Assembly: GCA_958296445.1 (NCBI GenBank)
Contig: OY282565.1
Location: 2,063,570 to 2,127,569, forward strand
Origin: an uncultured Dehalococcoidia bacterium
Lineage (GTDB): Bacteria; Chloroflexota; Dehalococcoidia; Lucifugimonadales; UBA3495
Length of the DNA: 64,000 bases
Reading direction: 5' to 3'
This document shows positions 19,699-28,375 of the stretch, one piece after another. The position numbers and the translations under genes were made by a program. Below the pieces are notes generated by a model, which made no database searches, was not told the DNA's origin, and worked only from the letters and a program-made list of their open reading frames with translations. Positions within the stretch are counted from its first letter, which is position 1. Each line of letters begins with the position of its first letter.

Positions 19699-20118
19699 GT
19701 GCGGACGCTGATCTACGGGTGCGGCCAGCTCGCCGCCAGCGCCGTCCGGGAACTGGCCCCCACTCTGCTGGAAAAAGACGGGGACGCGCAAATCACCGTG
19801 CTGGGCAAAGAACGCAGCCAACTGGAGCGGCTGAGCGGCTATCCCGGCGTGTCGGTGGTGATGATCTCCGAGCCGGTGATGCAGGATTACCTGCTGGACG
19901 CCGGCATCAGCCAAGCCGACGCTTTCCTCGCGCTGTCCACCGACGACCATGAAAATCTGCTCCTGGCCCAAGTCGCCCGGCAGATGTTCAACGTCTCCCA
20001 CGTCGTCTGTCACGTGGAAAATCCTCAGTTGCAGGTTTTGTACACCGCCCTAGGGCTGAACGTGGTAGGCTATTCTCGGGGAATCCTGCAAGACATCCGC
20101 CAAGTGATCGATGCCTGA
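19699..20118 (+). CDS. Stand-alone RCK/TrkA-N domain protein
   Basis: 139 residues from GTG 19699, 7 bp after usp. Single Rossmann domain: VRTLIYGCGQLAASAVREL, then MISEPVMQDYLLDAGISQADAFLALSTDDHENLLLAQVARQMF and the closing GLNVVGYSRGILQDI. It lacks a TrkA-C domain. Together with the following 219-residue protein it resembles a full-length two-lobed TrkA split into two genes. It probably forms part of the gating ring for TrkH. Confidence 0.85.
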   Translation: MRTLIYGCGQLAASAVRELAPTLLEKDGDAQITVLGKERSQLERLSGYPGVSVVMISEPVMQDYLLDAGISQADAFLALSTDDHENLLLAQVARQMFNVSHVVCHVENPQLQVLYTALGLNVVGYSRGILQDIRQVIDA

Positions 20119-20172
20119 TAAAAACGGCAAAGGCGGCAAAACCGGCTATCCGGGTTCAGGGCGGACGGGGCG

Positions 20173-20832
20173 ATGTTTATAATAATCGTCGGGTGCAGCG
20201 AGGCCGGATACTACCTTGCCCGGGCGCTGGTGACCAGCGGCCACGAGGTAGCCGTTATCGAGCGCGACCTGGCCCGCTACCAACTGCTCACCGAAAGCCT
20301 AGGGCTAATCGCGCTACTGGGCGACGGCGCGGATACCGACGTGTTGCGGCAGGCGGGCGCGGAGCGGGCGGACGTGGTAGTGGCCTTGACCGGCGCCGAC
20401 GCCACCAATATGGTAATCTGCCAAACCGTGCGGCAAATTTTCCGCACCCCCCGCACCATAACCCTAGTGAAAGACCCCAAAAATGAGCCGATATTCGAGG
20501 AGCTGGGCATTGACGTAGTGGTCAACTGGATTCACTTGGCCCTAACCGCCCTAGAGGAAGGCGTGCCGGGCCACCCATTGCGCCACCTGATGACCCTGCG
20601 GCAGCCCGGAATGGAGCTGGTATGCGTATCCGTGCCGCCCGGGGCCGACATTGTAGGCAAGCGGCTGGCCGAGGTTCACCTTCCGCCCAACAACTTTATT
20701 TCCCTGATTGTCAAGAAAGGACGCGCCGATTTGCCCTCCGGCAACTCCTTGGTGGAAGCTGAGGATGAACTCATCGCCGTCACCTCCAGCGGCGACGAAC
20801 AGCTACTCTACGACATCCTTACCGGAGTCTGA
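20173..20832 (+). CDS. TrkA-family potassium uptake protein (TrkA-N plus TrkA-C)
   Basis: 219 residues, ATG 20173. RCK-N domain: MFIIIVGCSEAGYYLARALVTSGHEVAVIERD, GDGADTDVLRQAG, VALTGADATNMVICQ; TrkA-C domain from about 135 (LVCVSVPPGADIVGKRLAEVHLP through AVTSSGDEQLLYDIL). The third TrkA-type gene in the cluster; it ends 2 bp before pheA. Confidence 0.92.
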   Translation: MFIIIVGCSEAGYYLARALVTSGHEVAVIERDLARYQLLTESLGLIALLGDGADTDVLRQAGAERADVVVALTGADATNMVICQTVRQIFRTPRTITLVKDPKNEPIFEELGIDVVVNWIHLALTALEEGVPGHPLRHLMTLRQPGMELVCVSVPPGADIVGKRLAEVHLPPNNFISLIVKKGRADLPSGNSLVEAEDELIAVTSSGDEQLLYDILTGV

Positions 20833-20834
20833 AC

Positions 20835-21662
20835 GTGGCCCGGACACTAGCATTCTTGGGGCCCTCCGGCACCTACACCGAGGAAGCGGCCCTGCTCTAT
20901 GACCCCGAAGCCGAGCTGCGGCCCTACCCCAGCATCTCCGCCGTCGGGCAGGCCGTAGCCGCCGGCCAGGCCGGGCAGGGCGTCGCCCCCATCGAAAACA
21001 GCATCGAGGGTTCGGTGAACTTCACCCTCGACCTGCTGGTAAGCGAAAACTCCCTGCTAATCCGCTACGAAATCGTGCTGCCCATCGAGCATTACCTGAT
21101 GGGCAAACCCGGCACGCGGCTGGAGGAAGTCGAGGTGGTGTATTCCCACCCGCAGGCCCTGGCCCAGTGCCGCGAATACTTGGAGCGCAACTTCGCCAAC
21201 GCGGCCCGGTCGGCATCCCTCAGCACCGCCCAGGCCGTAGGCGACGCCATGAGCAGCGACGCCCCCTCGGCGGCCATCGCGCCCCTGCGTTCCGCCGCGC
21301 TGTACAACGCCGAAATACTGGACTCCGGGATTCAGGACATCGCCGCCAACGCCACCCGCTTCGTGGTTCTCTCCCACTCCGACCACGAGCCAACGGGCAA
21401 CGACAAGACTTCCCTGTTTTTCACCTTCGCCCAAGATTTGCCGGGGCAGTTGTACGCAGTGATAGGCGAGTTCGCCCGGCGGGAAATCAATCTGGCGAAA
21501 ATCGAATCGCGCCCCACCAAGCAGTCATTGGGCCAGTACGTGTTTTTCATTGACTGCGACGGCCACCGCGAAGATCCGATGATGCGCGAAGCCATCCAGT
21601 CCATAAGAGGCCGGGTAAGCTCCCTCCGGGTGCTGGGTTCCTATCCCAAGTGGCTACCCTAG
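20835..21662 (+). CDS. pheA: Prephenate dehydratase
   Basis: 275 residues from GTG 20835. Catalytic domain: TLAFLGPSGTYTEEAALL at the start, APIENSIEGSVNFTLDLL near 55, and the essential TRF motif in NATRFVVL near 175. The C-terminal ACT domain (from about 195) contains GQLYAVIGEFARREINLAKIESRP, the Phe-binding ESRP motif. It converts prephenate to phenylpyruvate and is probably feedback-inhibited by phenylalanine. It is a monofunctional form without chorismate mutase. Confidence 0.96.
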   Translation: MARTLAFLGPSGTYTEEAALLYDPEAELRPYPSISAVGQAVAAGQAGQGVAPIENSIEGSVNFTLDLLVSENSLLIRYEIVLPIEHYLMGKPGTRLEEVEVVYSHPQALAQCREYLERNFANAARSASLSTAQAVGDAMSSDAPSAAIAPLRSAALYNAEILDSGIQDIAANATRFVVLSHSDHEPTGNDKTSLFFTFAQDLPGQLYAVIGEFARREINLAKIESRPTKQSLGQYVFFIDCDGHREDPMMREAIQSIRGRVSSLRVLGSYPKWLP

Positions 21663-21696
21663 CCCATCCCCGCCTGCCCCCCTCCCCCTCTGCATA

Positions 21697-21875
21697 ACCC
21701 CCCCCACCGGGGAATGGTCAAGCCCGCACAACTCCCTCCCCCACCGGGGGATAGTCAAGCCCGCACAACCACCTCCCCCACCGGGGGAGGGTCAGGCCCG
21801 CACAACCACCTCCCCCACCGGGAGAGGGTCAGGCCCGCACAACCACCTCCCCCACCGGGGGAGGGTTAGGGTGGG
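21697..21875. repeat. About 4.5 tandem copies of a ~37-bp G/C-rich repeat
   Basis: Units contain CCCCCACCGGGGGAGGGTCA followed by GGCCCGCACAACCACCT. Unit starts near 21703, 21740, 21777, 21814 and 21850. The core is a self-complementary CCCCACCGGGGGAGG hairpin. There are no unique spacers, so it is not a CRISPR array. Confidence 0.8.
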
Positions 21876-21900
21876 GGCGTCCTAGGGGCGTCCCCCTCGC

Positions 21901-21925
21901 AAGACAAAGAAAACCGGCCCTCCCC
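21901..21925 (-). terminator. Rho-independent terminator of the candidate RNA
   Basis: The G/C-rich 8-bp arm GGAGGGCC is followed on the minus strand by GGTTTTCTTTGTCTT. The matching arm lies at 21984-21991. Confidence 0.55.
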
Positions 21926-22134
21926 ATAGCTTCTCCGCGCCGCCGCACCACACGACCCACAACCAAAGACCCGGAGTAGTAGAGGAGGGCCGTTTTAGGC
22001 CGGACTTCGTGATTCCCCCGTCGGCGGAACGCTCCCGCCGCCGTAAGCTAGGCTCAAGGAAACGAAGCCCCGGACCGTCAACCTGAAGGCTGCCCGGCAA
22101 CCCTGCCACCGCAACAGCCAGCCCTTAAAACTTG
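21901..22134 (-). ncRNA. Candidate structured non-coding RNA (~230 nt), unknown family
   Basis: No ORF fits this gap between two convergent genes. On the minus strand it starts about 7 nt after a TTGACA-17-TAAAAT promoter. It ends in a hairpin made by 21984-21991 (GGCCCTCC on the transcript) and 21916-21923 (GGAGGGCC), followed by GGTTTTCTTTGTCTT. Inside, CTTCGT...ACGAAG closes a 9-bp stem that continues as TTCC/GGAA and encloses a CGGCGG/CCGCCG hairpin at about 22021-22043; GGCAGGGTTGCC forms another near 22100. I could not match it to tmRNA, RNase P, SRP RNA or 6S RNA. A protein-independent RNA is inferred from promoter, structure and terminator. Confidence 0.62.
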
Positions 22135-22140
22135 GTTGGA

Positions 22141-22169
22141 ATTTTATACTACGCATAGGTTTATGTCAA
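22141..22169 (-). promoter_or_regulatory. Consensus sigma-70 promoter of the candidate RNA
   Basis: On the minus strand TTGACA (22164-22169) and TAAAAT (22141-22146) are 17 bp apart, one of the best promoters in the window. It sits in an AT-rich patch right after the stop of the giant membrane-protein gene and faces away from it, towards no protein gene. Confidence 0.75.
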
Positions 22170-22178
22170 GGGTTTATT

Positions 22179-25100
22179 TTAGGGAAATTCCATCTGGAAA
22201 ATCGCCGTCCCCTCGTTCTGGTAGACCTTCCTCAGCGTCCCCGATTCCGCCATCGCCTCAAACTTCGCCAGCCCCTCCGCCGGGTAGTTCAGCCGCTCCA
22301 GTTCCCCCACCACCACGTAGGACACGCCGTAGCGTCTCAGCACTTCAACGGCTGTGGCAATGTCGGCGGTTTCGTAGGCCAGCCGGACGTGGCGGGCCCG
22401 CTCGCCCACCTGCTCCCGATAGCCGAACCGCTGCTGTATCTGATGCCACGGCCAGCCGATGACCGTAGGCAGACCGGTATAGATGGCGATGCGGCTGCCC
22501 CAGCGGTACTGATCCATGTGGGCCTCCAGCACCACCGCCGAACCCTCCGCGTTGTCCTGCAACCAGCGGATGGCGTGATAATCCCACACCAGCGGGAACC
22601 GCTCATCCAGCTCCCAATGTTCCGCCGCGGCCATATACGCCGTCCCGTCCAGTGTCGGCGGCAAATCGTTAAAGCGGTCAGCCAGCCGGTCGCGGGTTCC
22701 CAGCGCGGTGTAGATTAGCGAGCCGCCCACCAGCAGCGCCAAGACCAGCAGCCATACCGCCGCCGCGCCGGTTCCCATCCTTTTGTTTCCATATTTTGCC
22801 GACGAAAACCGGAAAGAACCCAGCCGCCACAGCATATATGCGGCGGCCACCGCCATAAAAACCCAGACCTCCAGATAATACTTGAACAGCGTATTCATCC
22901 GGCCAATGTCGCCTTCCACGGTAACGAAGTCAACGCCGATGATGACAAGCCCCGCCATAACCACCATCGCCAGTGCCACCGCCTCATAAGGGCGCGACGG
23001 CTCCGGGGTTCGCAGCGTGCGCCACCCGGCCACGACCGCCAGCGACAGCAGGGCCAGTGCCAGCAGCGCAGTCCAGTATCCCAGAATCCCCAGCAGGATA
23101 CCGGCGGCAAGAAACAGGGCCAGCAACAAGCGCAGCCATCGCATCTCCGGCGGCAGCCCCCTTTCCGTCCCTTCCCGCGTAGGGAAAAGAAAGGCGGGCC
23201 GGACGCTCCGGGCCAGAACCGCCAAGTCGCGGCGCGTCCGCGCAATCAGATACGTGACGATGATGAACAGAAACAGGCCGTGAATCCCCAAGAAGCGGTC
23301 AACGGGCGTCCGCCACCTTGACGCATCCAGCCCGCTGTTAAAAGTTTCGTAATACTGGTGAAAAGGCCAGAAAGACAGCAGGCTGACCGCCACTATCCCC
23401 GCGCTCAGCCCGGCGAAAAGCGCCAGCTTGCGCCGCGGGCTGCCGCGGGTGAACAGCGCGGCAATCCCGGTGAAACCCAGGGTCAGAATCACGTATGACG
23501 GATAATCCCAACTGTTGATGGCCCACAAAGCGCCCAAGGCCACCGCCAGCGTCAAGGCAACGGCAACCAGCCATCCGATCCCCGCCCGCCCACTTCGATA
23601 ATGACGCAGGCCGGCCACTAAGCACAGCCCCAGCCCCAACGCCAGCAGCGTAAAGGGAATAACCATCATGTGAGCGTGCAAGTCGGCAAACAGGAATGTA
23701 AAAAAGGGAAACTCGGTAATGTGCCACGATGACCCGGCATCGCCCGGTATGAAATCGGGCAGCCAAAAAGCCAGCAACGGCGGCTCAAAGCTGTCTAGGG
23801 GCGGAATCATCCGGCTGCTGCGCCAGAAGTCGAATCCGGGCCATGCCGCCCCTTGCGCCACTTGCCCCCACACCCCTTGAACGATTTGCACAATGCCGTC
23901 AAGGTTGCCGATAACCGCCGTAAACAGCGCGGCGGCAAGACCGCAGAATACGGGAGACAGCCCCCCCCGCCTTTTATTACCCCCGGAGAACACAGAGAGC
24001 GCAGAGCTTTTTTTGCCTTTCGCTACTCCCCCTTTATTATCCGGGGTTGCCCGTCTTATCCCGGCTCGCCGCACTCCGGCGGCTAGGTTGTAGCCCAAAG
24101 AGAACGCCCCGGTCACAGTCAACGCGAAAAACAGCGGCACGGCCAGATTGAACGCCGTCGTCGGCACAATGGCCGCCACCCGCATCACCGAAGCAACAAC
24201 AAAGTAACCCCAATAGTAGTAATTCAGATACCCCCCGGCGAACCACGGGTCATAGGGCGGCAGCGTCGCGGAACGAAAAACGGCGGTTAGATATGACAGC
24301 TCCATCGGCTTTTCGCCGCCCCGGTAGGGATGCCACAAATCGGGGTTGAACCACCGAACCGCCACGAAAGCCAGAAAAGCCGCCAGAAACAATGCCTCGC
24401 TACCGACCAGCAGCCGCCACCGCGTCCGCGTGAACTCCCACATTTCTTTATACAGGGGCGGCCGCCGGACGAACCACAGGGCAGCCCCGGAAGCCGCCGC
24501 CACCGCCGCCATCCCCGCGTATACCGCGCCGCGGGAAAAGTCGGCCCACCCCAGCGACACCACCAGCCAGGCCCCGTAGCACACCGCCAGCAGCCCCAGA
24601 ATCCGGGCCAGCAAAATCCCCCGGTCGGCCAAGGGGCGAAAAACGAAAAAGGCCAGAGGCAGGGCAAGCAGGTATATCAGCTCCACAACCAGCAGCCAAA
24701 CCAGCACCGGCGCCTTATTCGTCCACCCGTCGCGGTCTGCGATGTCGCTGTAGGTGCCGCCCCCGCGATGCTTCGCCAGCGCCTCGGGCGACAGCATCAA
24801 GGCGCCCGACGATGACGGCCCTTCCCTTTGTATGGGCAGGGGCGATTCCAGCATCCCCCGGAGGCGGGGTTCGTCTAGGCGGCCGGCGTTTCGGAATACT
24901 AGAACCCGGGGATGGTCATAGCCCACCACGCTGCCGTCGGCATAGCCCAGATTAAGGGTAAAACCGGCGTCCGGGGGCGGGATTTCCGGTGCGGGGCTTT
25001 CCAGCCCGGCCCGCCCCAGCGCATCGTCCCGGAATACCACGCCGCCTAGGGATGGGTAGCTGGTGAACTCCCGGTGCAGCCTATAGCCCAACTGCCCGGA

Positions 25101-26804
25101 AAACAGCAGCCGGTAATAATTGTTGCTGTAGGGAAACCGCTCCGGGTCCCTGGCCGCGCTGGCATAAGGCCGCTGGCTGTAGAAAATCAGGTAGTCGGAA
25201 CGGGCCAGACGCCCGGCCAGCGTCCGCATTTTCGCCTGCGTATCGCGCTCGTACAGCGGGAACTGCCAAGTTTCGTATCTATAAAGGCCCGGCAGCCACT
25301 CGTCCCAATGATTGTCCATCACGATAGGCGAACTCGACGGAACTTCGGCAAGAATCCATCGTGAGGCCGCCAGCCCCGGATGTTCCCGGGCGTATACCCG
25401 CTGGAAAGCGAGGGAGTAGAACGCGGCGCCAAAGACAACGAAAACCGCCAGCCCCGCCGCCGCAATAATCAACCCTTTTCTAATTTTCTTTCTGAGAGAG
25501 GGCGTAAGCCTGTCCCTGAGCTTGACCAAAGGCGCGGGCCATCCGGCGGCGTTCAGCCCGCGGGCTTTGTCTATCTGCCAGAGCATCATCCGCGCCGCCA
25601 GCAGTATCATCACCGGCATCAGCGGGAAAAAGTAACGCAGGAAACGCACCTCGAAACTTTCCAGAAACAGCAGGCTGGGAATCACCCAAGCCAGCAGCAA
25701 CAGGTCGGCCCGAAGCTGACGCCGCTCCAACGCCGCCAGCGCAAGGGTGAACGGCAGGGCCAGCCAAACCATCGTGCCCAGCGGCAAGCCCAGCCCCCAT
25801 ACCGCCGTCTGCTTTATCTGGTAAAGGAACGACGGGGTATCCACGTACTGAGTGGTAAAGGGCCACAGCCCGGCATTGCGGGCCATCCGCGTCTGCGCCA
25901 GCACATCGCCCACGAAAGCCCCAATGTCTATAAAAGCATACGGCGTAGTGACAAAGAAAACGGCCACCGCCACCGCCCCGGCCAAAAGGATGTGACCGGC
26001 GATTTTCTGGATGATTTCCGGCGTGACGTCCTTCCAGCGCCCCCCGGCCTCGTCCAGCGCAAGATAGGCATAGCCCAGAGCCAATGGAGCCAGCAGCGGC
26101 AGCACATTCACCTTGGGCGACAAGGCCAGCCCCAGCATCAGACCCAGCAGCGCCGAGTCCCGCAGCCGCCTTTTCTGAACCATCCGCAACATAGCCCAGA
26201 TACTGGCGAGGGTGAGCAGCACGGTAAAGGTTTCCGGCCGGTAAAAGTGGCTGTGCTGAACGTGAATCACCGCCAGCGCCGTAAGCCCGGCGGCCAGCAG
26301 CCCCACGTTCCGGCCATAAAGCCGACGGCCCAGCGCAAACACCAGCAGCACCGAACCCACGTCGGCCAGCGCGGACAAGGCGCGGCCCACATACCGCATT
26401 TCCAGCCCGCCCACGTCGGTGAAAAGTTCAATCACCGACCGGAAAAACACCAGAACGTAAATCAGGATGCTGCCCAGCGGGAACCAGTGCGGATTGAGCG
26501 GGCTGCGCTCAGCGTCGAAAAAGGCGCGAAGCCCCCCCAATCCCGGCTCCGCTCGCGGCTGCTCGGCGACATACCCGCAAGTCGAGGCGCCGGGATCATC
26601 GGCCAGCAGGCGATACATACAATCGGCGCGAAAGTAGATGTCCCGCTCATCGGGGTGAAAACCGAAGCCCTCATCCCAGTTGAGGCCGTGAAGCCGCAAC
26701 GCCAGCGCGACCACCACGATGCCCGCCAACACAAAAAACGGCCAGGAAACCCGGCCGTTCAAGGTTAATCCGCCTTTGCTCAAACTATTCAACACAGAGA
26801 CCAC
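22179..26804 (-). CDS. Giant membrane protein: ArnT/PMT-like glycosyltransferase fused to YYY/DUF2298 domain
   Basis: 1541 residues from GTG 26804; the start lies in a repeat, so a TTG slightly downstream is possible. The N-terminal ~750 residues have the GT-C layout: LRLHGLNWDEGFGFHPDERD (acidic catalytic-type loop after the first membrane segment) and about ten hydrophobic segments plus a periplasmic domain. The C-terminal part carries GGYLNYYYWGYFVVASVMRV, the YYY signature of the Chloroflexota/archaeal DUF2298 family, and FPFFTFLFADLHAHMM. It probably transfers a polyprenyl-linked sugar outside the membrane. The stretch at 23965-24075 (about 35 residues with GGNKRRGG) looks like in-frame repeat insertion. 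The product is certain as a membrane protein; activity is inferred. Confidence 0.85.
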   Translation of the reverse strand: MVSVLNSLSKGGLTLNGRVSWPFFVLAGIVVVALALRLHGLNWDEGFGFHPDERDIYFRADCMYRLLADDPGASTCGYVAEQPRAEPGLGGLRAFFDAERSPLNPHWFPLGSILIYVLVFFRSVIELFTDVGGLEMRYVGRALSALADVGSVLLVFALGRRLYGRNVGLLAAGLTALAVIHVQHSHFYRPETFTVLLTLASIWAMLRMVQKRRLRDSALLGLMLGLALSPKVNVLPLLAPLALGYAYLALDEAGGRWKDVTPEIIQKIAGHILLAGAVAVAVFFVTTPYAFIDIGAFVGDVLAQTRMARNAGLWPFTTQYVDTPSFLYQIKQTAVWGLGLPLGTMVWLALPFTLALAALERRQLRADLLLLAWVIPSLLFLESFEVRFLRYFFPLMPVMILLAARMMLWQIDKARGLNAAGWPAPLVKLRDRLTPSLRKKIRKGLIIAAAGLAVFVVFGAAFYSLAFQRVYAREHPGLAASRWILAEVPSSSPIVMDNHWDEWLPGLYRYETWQFPLYERDTQAKMRTLAGRLARSDYLIFYSQRPYASAARDPERFPYSNNYYRLLFSGQLGYRLHREFTSYPSLGGVVFRDDALGRAGLESPAPEIPPPDAGFTLNLGYADGSVVGYDHPRVLVFRNAGRLDEPRLRGMLESPLPIQREGPSSSGALMLSPEALAKHRGGGTYSDIADRDGWTNKAPVLVWLLVVELIYLLALPLAFFVFRPLADRGILLARILGLLAVCYGAWLVVSLGWADFSRGAVYAGMAAVAAASGAALWFVRRPPLYKEMWEFTRTRWRLLVGSEALFLAAFLAFVAVRWFNPDLWHPYRGGEKPMELSYLTAVFRSATLPPYDPWFAGGYLNYYYWGYFVVASVMRVAAIVPTTAFNLAVPLFFALTVTGAFSLGYNLAAGVRRAGIRRATPDNKGGVAKGKKSSALSVFSGGNKRRGGLSPVFCGLAAALFTAVIGNLDGIVQIVQGVWGQVAQGAAWPGFDFWRSSRMIPPLDSFEPPLLAFWLPDFIPGDAGSSWHITEFPFFTFLFADLHAHMMVIPFTLLALGLGLCLVAGLRHYRSGRAGIGWLVAVALTLAVALGALWAINSWDYPSYVILTLGFTGIAALFTRGSPRRKLALFAGLSAGIVAVSLLSFWPFHQYYETFNSGLDASRWRTPVDRFLGIHGLFLFIIVTYLIARTRRDLAVLARSVRPAFLFPTREGTERGLPPEMRWLRLLLALFLAAGILLGILGYWTALLALALLSLAVVAGWRTLRTPEPSRPYEAVALAMVVMAGLVIIGVDFVTVEGDIGRMNTLFKYYLEVWVFMAVAAAYMLWRLGSFRFSSAKYGNKRMGTGAAAVWLLVLALLVGGSLIYTALGTRDRLADRFNDLPPTLDGTAYMAAAEHWELDERFPLVWDYHAIRWLQDNAEGSAVVLEAHMDQYRWGSRIAIYTGLPTVIGWPWHQIQQRFGYREQVGERARHVRLAYETADIATAVEVLRRYGVSYVVVGELERLNYPAEGLAKFEAMAESGTLRKVYQNEGTAIFQMEFP
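23978..24015. repeat. CGCAGAG-family repeat embedded in the giant membrane-protein gene
   Basis: GGAGAACACAGAGAGCGCAGAG matches the intergenic repeats near 26789, 33836, 45845 and 54706, but here it is read as protein (part of a Ser/Lys/Gly-rich loop). Confidence 0.55.
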
Positions 26805-26842
26805 GGAATACTAATGCCTTTTCCTGCGGTCTCTGTGCCGAA
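26789..26842. repeat. CGCAGAG-family palindromic repeat
   Basis: ACACAGAGACC at the left end pairs with GGTCTCTGTG at the right. It covers the start region of the giant membrane-protein gene. Confidence 0.6.
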
Positions 26843-26852
26843 TACCCGGCGG

Positions 26853-27866
26853 CTAGATGCCCTTCTCGCTCATCATCGCCGCCAAGTCGGCGGTGCGGCA
26901 GGAATAGCCCCATTCGTTGTCGTACCAGCCCATAATCTTGACCATCCGGTCGGCCATTACGATGGTGGAAAGGGCGTCGAAAATGCAACTGTGCGGGTTG
27001 CCCCGGAAGTCGGAGCTGACCAGCGGCTCGTCGCAGTATTCCACAATGCCCTGAAGTTCGTTCTCCGCCGCCCGCTGGAAAGCCGCGTTGACGTCGGCCA
27101 CCGTCACGTCGTGGGCCACCTGCGCCGTGAAGTCGGTGATGGAGCCGGTGGCCGTCGGCACCCGGAAGGCCATCCCGTGCAGCTTGCCGTTCAGTTCGGG
27201 CAGCACCAGCCCCACGGCCCGGGCCGCGCCGGTGCTGGTGGGGATAATGTTCATCGCCGCCGCCCGCGCCCGGCGCAGGTCGCCATGCCGCTGGTCCAGA
27301 ATGGCCTGGTCGTTAGTGTAAGAGTGGATGGTGGACATCAGCCCATGCTCCACCACAAACTGGTCGTGCAACACCTTGACCATCGGCGCAAAGCAGTTGG
27401 TGGTGCAGGAAGCGTTGGATACGATAGTATGCTTGTCGGCGTCATACAGGTGGTCATTGACCCCGAACACCAGCGTCAGGTCTTCGCCCCGGGCCGGCGC
27501 GGATATGATGACCTTCTTGGCGCCGCCCTTCAGATGGCCGGATGCCTTGTCGGCGTCGGTGAATATGCCGGTAGACTCCACCACCAAGTCAACGCCCATT
27601 TCGCCCCAAGGAATAGCCGCCGGGTCCCGCTCGGAAAAAACCTTGATGCTGCGGCCGTCCACCACTAGGTCGCCGTTATTGGCCTCCACCTTGCCCGGAT
27701 AGCCGCCGTAGTTAGTGTCGTACTTGAGCAGGTGGGCGTTGGTCTGGGCGTCGGTAAGGTCATTAACCGCCGCCACTTCCACCTTGCCCTCGTTGCGCTC
27801 CTGATTCGCCCGAAGCACCAGCCTGCCGATTCGCCCAAAGCCGTTGATTCCGATGCGCGTTACCAT
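26853..27866 (-). CDS. gap: Glyceraldehyde-3-phosphate dehydrogenase, type I
   Basis: 337 residues from ATG 27866, with AGAGG upstream; the in-frame TTG 27872 is discarded. TRIGINGFGRIGRLVLRA is the NAD-binding motif, ISAPARGEDLTLVFGVN follows, and the active site SNASCTTNCFAPMVKVL carries the catalytic Cys near 155; the C-terminal WYDNEWGYSCRTADL is typical. It oxidises glyceraldehyde-3-phosphate to 1,3-bisphosphoglycerate in cytosolic glycolysis/gluconeogenesis. eno is encoded nearby on the same strand. Confidence 0.97.
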   Translation of the reverse strand: MVTRIGINGFGRIGRLVLRANQERNEGKVEVAAVNDLTDAQTNAHLLKYDTNYGGYPGKVEANNGDLVVDGRSIKVFSERDPAAIPWGEMGVDLVVESTGIFTDADKASGHLKGGAKKVIISAPARGEDLTLVFGVNDHLYDADKHTIVSNASCTTNCFAPMVKVLHDQFVVEHGLMSTIHSYTNDQAILDQRHGDLRRARAAAMNIIPTSTGAARAVGLVLPELNGKLHGMAFRVPTATGSITDFTAQVAHDVTVADVNAAFQRAAENELQGIVEYCDEPLVSSDFRGNPHSCIFDALSTIVMADRMVKIMGWYDNEWGYSCRTADLAAMMSEKGI

Positions 27867-27928
27867 AAGCAACCTCTGCGATTTCCGAGTAGTTTCGTTT
27901 GACGCTCTTGCCTGTACCGGATTACCTA

Positions 27929-28375
27929 TCAGGATACCGCCCCGGTTTTCGCTTTCCGCCCCTGGAGATATGGCAATAGCAGTTGACCTGCATTTTTCAG
28001 GGTAAAGCCCACCGCCCGCCCCAATTCGTTGCAGTGCGCGGTTAGACCATCAGCTACATCTTGGTTATGGGCCACAGGTTCCCGGTTGCTGACCAGAATC
28101 AGCGTATCCGTTTCATCGCAGTAGGAAACCGACAGCTCCCCGTCGCAAACTACGCCTTGCGATGCCTCCCCGTTCAGGTACAGCGTCAGCATTAAGGCTG
28201 CGTCCAACAAATCGAAACCGACACACTGGCGCCTGTCCTTTTCGGCATAGAAACCCGTGAAAAAGCTATTACGGGTTACACTATAGCCGCCCCCCTTAGC
28301 CTGAGCCCCATTGCCTATAGCCAGGAGGTCGCCTTCCTCGGCATAGGACACCAACAAATTTTTAGGTTCGCTCAT
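27929..28375 (-). CDS. Protein with two tandem DUF2283-like units (antitoxin-like)
   Basis: 148 residues. Two similar halves are visible: LLVSYAEEGDLLAIGNG-(x)n-GFDLLDAALMLTLYL (4-65) and LSVSYCDETDTLILVSN-(x)n-VGFTLKNAGQLLLPYL (80-140). Each resembles a DUF2283 unit (VSYDxxxDxLxI plus a closing hydrophobic helix). Its start overlaps the stop of the preceding small gene by 4 bp, the arrangement of a toxin-antitoxin pair. Assignment is by pattern only. GC is lower than in the flanking gap and eno genes. Confidence 0.5.
   Translation of the reverse strand: MSEPKNLLVSYAEEGDLLAIGNGAQAKGGGYSVTRNSFFTGFYAEKDRRQCVGFDLLDAALMLTLYLNGEASQGVVCDGELSVSYCDETDTLILVSNREPVAHNQDVADGLTAHCNELGRAVGFTLKNAGQLLLPYLQGRKAKTGAVS

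Noticed and set aside
21697-21875. Possible CRISPR array in the 37-bp repeats
   Set aside because: Repeats are directly tandem with no spacers.
22080-22120. SAM-riboswitch-like GCCCGGCAACC on the plus strand
   Set aside because: The other conserved parts are missing, no gene follows on the plus strand, and the promoter and terminator signals point to the minus strand.
21901-22134. tmRNA, RNase P RNA, SRP RNA or 6S RNA
   Set aside because: I could not find their conserved strings (e.g. the SRP tetraloop region or RNase P P4). 6S cannot be fully excluded by eye.
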